Positions 5,301-8,181 of a stretch of 8,181 bases of DNA are shown here, one piece after another (within the stretch, counting starts at the first letter, position 1; each line of letters opens with the position of its first letter). The notes under the pieces were generated by a model that was given only the letters and a program-made list of their open reading frames with translations, was not told the DNA's origin and did no database searches. The stretch covers positions 1-8,181 of the forward strand of contig LIAL01000051.1 in assembly GCA_001437625.1 (NCBI GenBank), given 5' to 3'. The position numbers and the translations under genes were made by a program. Source of the stretch: Nitrosopumilus sp. BACL13 MAG-121220-bin23. Its GTDB lineage: Archaea; Thermoproteota; Nitrososphaeria; Nitrososphaerales; Nitrosopumilaceae.

Positions 5301-5519
5301 TTATTTTTCAATTACTTCTACTTGCAATTGTTCATTGACCCATATTCCAATTACTGTTGCTGTTAAGCCCCAAGATCTTATTGTATACACTGCGTGTTTA
5401 ATCTGTGAAACTTGATTATCCTTTGAAATTAGATTTCCTTCACAATCATGATGAGCCGATACCAGTATAATTTTTGAATTATTTTGCTCTATTAAGAGAG
5501 ATATTTTGGATTTTATTTT
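5301..5519 (-). pseudogene. C-terminal fragment of a beta-carbonic-anhydrase-like protein
   Basis: A 72-codon open stretch ends at TAA (5303-5301). It encodes the typical second half of a small carbonic-anhydrase-like family: a helix (IKSKISLLIEQNNS), a strand, IILVSAHHDCEGN at residues 17-29, a helix with IKHAVYTIRSWG, and the final strand VIGIWVNEQLQVEVIE. The H-x-x-C pair in AHHDC corresponds to the His and Cys zinc ligands of beta-carbonic anhydrases. The first half, which would carry the other Cys ligand and the Asp-Arg dyad (C-x-D-x-R), is absent. There is no ATG, GTG or TTG before the HHDC motif, and an in-frame TAA lies immediately upstream. It sits just after the 57-residue Cys-rich gene in the same frame, separated by TAG-ATA-TAA. 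I read it as a 5'-truncated pseudogene; use of a non-canonical start such as ATA is a less likely alternative. Confidence 0.75.
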
Positions 5520-5525
5520 TTATAT

Positions 5526-5699
5526 CTAACCGTAAATCATACAATGTTCGCATTCACACATTTCTTGTTCTTTTGATTTTTTTAGACATTTTTTATGTTG
5601 ACCTGCTTGACATTGAACACACACTTCTTCGATATTTTCTACTTCGGTGTATTTTTTTGATTGATCAAAGCCAAATCCTCCATCTTGTGGTCCTACCAT
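5526..5699 (-). CDS. 57-residue Cys/His-rich microprotein
   Basis: The frame runs from ATG at 5699 to TAG at 5526. The first 20 residues are Gly- and Asp-rich (MVGPQDGGFGFDQSKKY). The rest is a compact Cys/His cluster: C27 and C30 (CVQC), H35, C38, then C48, C50, H52 and C53 (CECEHC). Seven or eight potential ligands could hold one or two zinc ions or an iron-sulfur centre; the pattern C-x2-C-x4-H-x2-C is close to, but not the same as, a CCHC zinc knuckle. It is soluble, with no signal peptide. It lies 35 bp after the 99-residue gene on the same strand and probably belongs to the same transcript. I do not recognise a named family. Dense, evenly spaced cysteines make a chance frame unlikely. 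Confidence 0.75.
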   Translation of the reverse strand: MVGPQDGGFGFDQSKKYTEVENIEEVCVQCQAGQHKKCLKKSKEQEMCECEHCMIYG

Positions 5700-5734
5700 G
5701 ACTTTTCACTAATTTATCTAGTATTTCTAGTTCA

Positions 5735-6034
5735 CTAATCTAATGCTATTTTAATTGTATTTTGTAATTCTATTTTATTTTCTTCAATTATTCCTCTAAT
5801 TTCAAATGTATCTACATATCCCCCTGCTGATGCACGTGTTGCTTTGAGTAGGTAGTGTAATGACCCTTCTTCAATTTTTCCAACATAATACCCGTAAAGG
5901 AAATCTAACTCATCGTTACATTTCCAAATTTTTTTAATATTTGGGAATGTCTGTTCAATTTCAGTGGGTATTTCTTTAATTCTTCTTTTGATGTAGTTAT
6001 CCACTGACTTTCTAATTGTATTATCTTGTAGCAA
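5735..6034 (-). CDS. 99-residue protein of unknown function (TTG start)
   Basis: The N-terminal 40 residues are charged and helical (IKRRIKEIPTEIEQTFPNIKKIW). They are followed by a likely beta-rich section: WKCNDELDFLYGYYVGKIEEGSLHYLLKATRASAGGYVDTFEIRGII. A single Cys (C39) is present and there is no membrane segment. An in-frame TAG five codons upstream and the lack of an ATG force a TTG start at 6034. The sequence AGGT, 10 nt before it, is a plausible Shine-Dalgarno site. The gene lies 29 bp after the 50-residue membrane-peptide gene on the same strand, so translation from a shared mRNA is likely. I do not recognise the family. Residues LYGYYVGKIEEG look like a conserved core, but no function can be given. 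Confidence 0.75.
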   Translation of the reverse strand: MLQDNTIRKSVDNYIKRRIKEIPTEIEQTFPNIKKIWKCNDELDFLYGYYVGKIEEGSLHYLLKATRASAGGYVDTFEIRGIIEENKIELQNTIKIALD

Positions 6035-6044
6035 TTCTATTTTT

Positions 6045-6048
6045 ACCT
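6045..6048 (-). promoter_or_regulatory. Shine-Dalgarno site supporting the TTG start at 6034
   Basis: AGGT on the minus strand ends 10 nt before the TTG. It is the only start signal available, because an in-frame stop closes the reading frame just upstream. Confidence 0.35.
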
Positions 6049-6063
6049 AACACTTGTTACTTT

Positions 6064-6216
6064 TTAGTCCTTATTTTGATATCTTTTTTTTTCATCCTTT
6101 TCATTATCCCACATGTGCATGGTGCCTCTAATCATAAATGAGCCTACTATTATGGCCACTAATCCGCCTATGATAAAAATAAATAATTTTCCAATATCTT
6201 TGATACTTGCCAACAT
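6064..6216 (-). CDS. 50-residue single-TM microprotein
   Basis: ATG at 6216 to TAA at 6064 encodes a short N-terminal amphipathic stretch (MLASIKDIGK), one hydrophobic span at about residues 11-29 (LFIFIIGGLVAIIVGSFMI) and a strongly charged C-terminal tail (WDNEKDEKKRYQNKD). It is an inner-membrane-type peptide, probably with the charged tail in the cytoplasm. The glycines (GG at 17-18, G25) in the span could pack helices against a partner. A good TATA box (AATTATAATT) sits about 25 bp upstream. It heads the minus-strand run with the 99-residue and Cys-rich genes, and it is divergent from another single-TM microprotein at 6297. I do not recognise the family. Confidence 0.75.
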   Translation of the reverse strand: MLASIKDIGKLFIFIIGGLVAIIVGSFMIRGTMHMWDNEKDEKKRYQNKD

Positions 6217-6236
6217 TATTCCCTTACTGTCATTCT

Positions 6237-6246
6237 AATTATAATT
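6237..6246 (-). promoter_or_regulatory. TATA box for the minus-strand run starting at 6216
   Basis: AATTATAATT (it reads the same on both strands) is centred about 25 bp upstream of the ATG at 6216, matching leaderless spacing. Confidence 0.55.
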
Positions 6247-6269
6247 GTCTAAACTTATCAATTAGATTC

Positions 6270-6277
6270 AATAATAC
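6270..6277 (+). promoter_or_regulatory. TATA-like box for the 32-residue membrane peptide
   Basis: AATAATAC is centred about 24 bp before the ATG at 6297. It lies 24 bp from the opposing TATA box, so the two divergent promoters share about 80 bp. Confidence 0.45.
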
Positions 6278-6296
6278 GTTTGATATTTTTTTTATT

Positions 6297-6395
6297 ATGA
6301 CTAAAAAGCAGCAAGTTGTTGCATGGATTGCAATGATTGGGGGCGGTATTGGCTTCTTCTTCTTCTCTATTGAAATGGCTGAATTTATGCGTTAA
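6297..6395 (+). CDS. 32-residue single-TM microprotein
   Basis: ATG at 6297 to TAA at 6393-6395 encodes a basic N-terminus (MTKKQQ), one hydrophobic span (VVAWIAMIGGGIGFFFFSI, residues 7-25) and a short tail EMAEFMR. The GGGIG run followed by FFFF is striking and could mediate helix packing. An upstream in-frame ATG at 6207 would add 30 unrelated residues and would start upstream of the TATA-like box at 6270, so 6297 is preferred. Size and topology resemble accessory peptides of membrane complexes, for example small subunits of respiratory enzymes, but no specific relation can be shown. It is transcribed divergently from the 50-residue membrane peptide. Confidence 0.65.
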   Translation: MTKKQQVVAWIAMIGGGIGFFFFSIEMAEFMR

Positions 6396-6442
6396 TTCTA
6401 AAAGCGGTAATAGATTATCCCACATAATTTTCATTCTGATTG

Positions 6443-6450
6443 TTAATATT
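6443..6450 (+). promoter_or_regulatory. TATA-like box for the glycosyltransferase gene
   Basis: TTAATATT is centred about 24 bp before the TTG at 6471 and about 27 bp before the second TTG at 6474. Either codon could be the leaderless start. Confidence 0.45.
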
Positions 6451-6470
6451 GTTTGAATTAATCCTAAATT

Positions 6471-7865
6471 TTGTTGAAATTACATTTTGAAAAAGTAACA
6501 ATTACACACATAATTCTAATTTCCTTAGTACTTCATGCGTTTGTAATTCCTTTTCCAGAAGATTGGTTAGTGTTTGATGAATCTATATTTTCATGGGCAA
6601 GTAGAACTCTGTTAGAAGGAGAAGATAGAACTCCCTATCAGATGCCTGGACTTCATGTCATAGGAGCTGCTTCAATTACGCTGTTGGGTGATGATTGGTT
6701 TAGCCTGCGTGTCCCTGTAGTGATTTTTGGGATGCTTACAATGCTTGTATTTTATAATATTTGTATACATTTTACAACAAAACAAAATGCACTATTAGCA
6801 ACCACAATCCTCTCATTTGATACAATTTTCTTTTTCCATTCACAACTATTTCTACGTGATGTACCTATGATATTTTTTGGAATGATGGCGTTTTACTTGT
6901 ATCTACATAAAAAATATTATTTGGCAGCAATATGTTTAGGTACGGGTGCATTAATCAAAGAAACAATTATTTTCTTTTTGATAATGATAGCGATACATCG
7001 TATATCTCATCACATTTATAGAATTAAAGAAAAACTTTATTCTGATAATTTATTAAATATAATACTTCCATCGAAAAAAACTATTTCAACAACAACTATG
7101 TTTATTGGGATTATAGCAGCGTCTTTTTTAATTCCGTTATGGATTTATGATTCCATAGTTACTCCAAATGTATATGAGCCAATGATCCCAATAAGACAAA
7201 ATGAAGATGGAACTGAAAACGCAATTCCATATCCGTTAATTTTGGTACATGAGAAGCGAGGATACTCACTACAAAATCAAACAGGAGTAATTACAAATCC
7301 AATTGAACATTTGAATGTCTATTTTACAAAAGGATTACTTTCGGGGGCTTATGATGCAAATAAAAGAATCATAACTCAAAACTATTATCCACAAAATTGG
7401 GTTTTACCACTGCCTACAGATACTGAAAGTGGACGAGGTGGTATAGGCATGGGGTGGAAAAATGCCGACCCCTTTGATGAAGTAAAAAACGGTTGGCCTC
7501 ATAAAGGCGAGAGTATGAAAGTTGAAAGACTTGGCTACCCAAATTTAGCATTATGGCCTGTCGCATTTTGGGGCTCAATTGCATTTGTTGTTGTTTCAAT
7601 TATTAAAAGAGAAGACCGTAAAACTGCACTATTTGTGGCAGCTGGAATTGTATCCATGTACGTACCGTATTTGTTTATCCATGTTTTTAATGGCCGAGTA
7701 ATGCTCCCTTATTATTTTATTTTAACAGTTCCAATAATCTCCTTAGGCGTTGTATTAGCTGCTGATTTAATTAAACAAAATAAAATTAGGTTTGGAGTTA
7801 AAACTGGAATATTGGCATTAACTGTTGCATGGTTTGTATTGTATTTTCCAGTTAAAATTATTTGA
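6471..7865 (+). CDS. GT-C membrane glycosyltransferase, PMT/GT39-like
   Basis: This 464-residue polytopic membrane protein should move a sugar from a polyprenyl-phosphate donor to an acceptor on the outer face of the membrane (protein or lipid glycosylation). After TM1 (about 12-28) the first external loop carries the acidic pair D36-E37 in VFDESIFSWASR, the catalytic position of the GT-C fold, then YQMPGLHVIGAASITLLGDD (56-75) and R80. The second acidic motif, LRDVPM (R129-D130), and the K163-E164 pair in LIKETIIF follow in the usual PMT order. A large external segment (about 230-355) separates the first group of spans from three or four C-terminal spans. An in-frame TAA at 6465-6467 and no early ATG force a TTG start (6471 or 6474). 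No other glycan genes are adjacent, so the acceptor is unknown. Confidence 0.88.
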   Translation: MLKLHFEKVTITHIILISLVLHAFVIPFPEDWLVFDESIFSWASRTLLEGEDRTPYQMPGLHVIGAASITLLGDDWFSLRVPVVIFGMLTMLVFYNICIHFTTKQNALLATTILSFDTIFFFHSQLFLRDVPMIFFGMMAFYLYLHKKYYLAAICLGTGALIKETIIFFLIMIAIHRISHHIYRIKEKLYSDNLLNIILPSKKTISTTTMFIGIIAASFLIPLWIYDSIVTPNVYEPMIPIRQNEDGTENAIPYPLILVHEKRGYSLQNQTGVITNPIEHLNVYFTKGLLSGAYDANKRIITQNYYPQNWVLPLPTDTESGRGGIGMGWKNADPFDEVKNGWPHKGESMKVERLGYPNLALWPVAFWGSIAFVVVSIIKREDRKTALFVAAGIVSMYVPYLFIHVFNGRVMLPYYFILTVPIISLGVVLAADLIKQNKIRFGVKTGILALTVAWFVLYFPVKII

Positions 7866-7906
7866 AACTTTAGTTAGTTATTCAATTTAAAGTAAAATAA
7901 GAATAA

Positions 7907-7912
7907 TTTTTT
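7907..7912 (+). terminator. T-run terminator after the glycosyltransferase gene
   Basis: Six T residues lie about 40 bp after the TGA stop in an AT-rich stretch, a typical archaeal oligo-T termination site. Confidence 0.35.
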
Positions 7913-7969
7913 AAAATCCTCTTGATCAAGATCTAAATACGACTAGTACGTAACAAAATGAATGAAAAG

Positions 7970-7991
7970 ACACGATAACCTATCGTGTTTT
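7970..7991 (+). terminator. Perfect 8-bp hairpin followed by TTTT
   Basis: ACACGATA (7970-7977) pairs with TATCGTGT (7981-7988) around the loop ACC, and a run of T follows. It looks like an intrinsic terminator, but no gene ends directly before it. A structural element in a leader RNA or a protein-binding inverted repeat are alternatives. Confidence 0.35.
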
Positions 7992-8129
7992 AAGACGGTT
8001 CATGCGTTAGTATGTTTAACAAAGTTGAGTATACATAAAATGGAACGTAAATCTATCTAGAAATTTTAGAATGGAATTTAACAAATTTTTAATTTCTTAA
8101 ACCAACCAATTAAACCACAAAACCAAATC

Positions 8130-8145
8130 AAAACCAAGTGGTTTT
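8130..8145. repeat. Small inverted repeat AAAACC/GGTTTT
   Basis: AAAACC (8130-8135) and GGTTTT (8140-8145) flank the tetraloop AAGT. It lies at the end of a tract repeating AACCA at 8098-8137. Confidence 0.4.
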
Positions 8146-8181
8146 AGTGCTATTTACACACAGGCACGATTACAAAAGGTG

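Larger units (their letters stand above)
7866..8181. other. 316-bp stretch without a convincing gene
   Basis: Only very short frames begin with ATG here (6-9 codons). The stretch contains a T run, several palindromes, an 8-bp hairpin, an AACCA-rich tract (8098-8137) and a second small hairpin (8130-8145). It may be the long leader or promoter region of a gene or RNA that starts beyond the window. I see no tRNA, 5S, SRP or RNase P RNA signature. Confidence 0.6.

Noticed and set aside
5448..5470. C/D-box-like ATGATGA element
   Set aside because: The C-box-like string lies inside the antisense of the HHDC motif and no properly spaced D box or guide arrangement follows.
5517..5530. Fusion of the Cys-rich gene with the carbonic-anhydrase relic by stop readthrough
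   Set aside because: They share a frame, but two stops (TAG, TAA) lie within three codons, making readthrough unlikely.
5474..5701. 75-codon plus-strand frame
   Set aside because: It is antisense to the Cys-rich gene and the carbonic-anhydrase relic; its composition is that of a reverse-complement shadow.
7414..7599. 61-codon minus-strand frame
   Set aside because: It lies entirely within the glycosyltransferase gene, with no independent promoter or protein-like motif.
1..8181. CRISPR, insertion sequences, attachment sites or phage genes
   Set aside because: I found no regularly spaced repeats, transposase or integrase motifs, or direct repeats at the tRNA 3' end within the window.

Overview
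The window looks like chromosomal DNA from an ammonia-oxidising archaeon of the Nitrosopumilus type (Nitrososphaerota/Thaumarchaeota). This placement rests on several things read in the sequence. Base composition is strongly AT-rich. Short genes sit close together on both strands, and TATA-like boxes lie about 23-28 bp upstream of many start codons, as expected for leaderless archaeal transcripts. Terminators are T-rich, and the tRNA gene has no encoded CCA. The protein set (PrxQ/BCP peroxiredoxin, MIP channel, stand-alone CBS pair, tiny Cys/His zinc proteins, GT-C membrane glycosyltransferase) also fits. No database search was possible, so the assignment is inference.

Layout. Positions 1-316 hold the C-terminal tail of a gene that ends in a repeated LPKGF motif. 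It converges on a peroxiredoxin gene (784-326, minus). Divergent from that is an aquaporin-family channel whose true start is 905. A two-gene unit follows at 1670-2909: a helical protein of unknown function, overlapping by 8 bp a SAM-methyltransferase-like protein. Then come tRNA-Arg(GCG) at 2952-3026 and a two-CBS-domain protein at 3098-3496. The CBS stop codon directly abuts the stop of a minus-strand pair made of a 53-residue C2H2 zinc finger (4097-3936) and a four-TM membrane protein (3928-3497). A 33-codon double-CxxC micro-ORF (4210-4311) precedes 3-methyladenine DNA glycosylase I (tag, 4383-4937) and a small alpha/beta protein (4991-5296).

The segment 5301-6216 is a minus-strand run: a 50-residue single-TM protein, a 99-residue unknown, a 57-residue Cys-rich protein, and what appears to be the C-terminal half of a beta-carbonic-anhydrase-like protein with no start codon. 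A 32-residue single-TM protein diverges from it (6297-6395). A GT-C (PMT/GT39-like) membrane glycosyltransferase occupies 6471-7865. The last 316 bp contain no convincing gene, but they hold a perfect 8-bp hairpin, a cluster of short palindromes and an AACCA-rich tract.

The genes do not form one obvious pathway. They read as small housekeeping units: peroxide defence, alkylation repair, membrane permeability, envelope glycosylation, nucleotide sensing and decoding. Between them are short metal-binding or membrane microproteins that length-limited gene calling would miss. I see no mobile element, CRISPR array or phage signature. The items most worth following are the aquaporin selectivity filter (H/H/A/R), the truncated carbonic-anhydrase relic, the Cys-rich microproteins and the A3-C70 mismatch in the tRNA.
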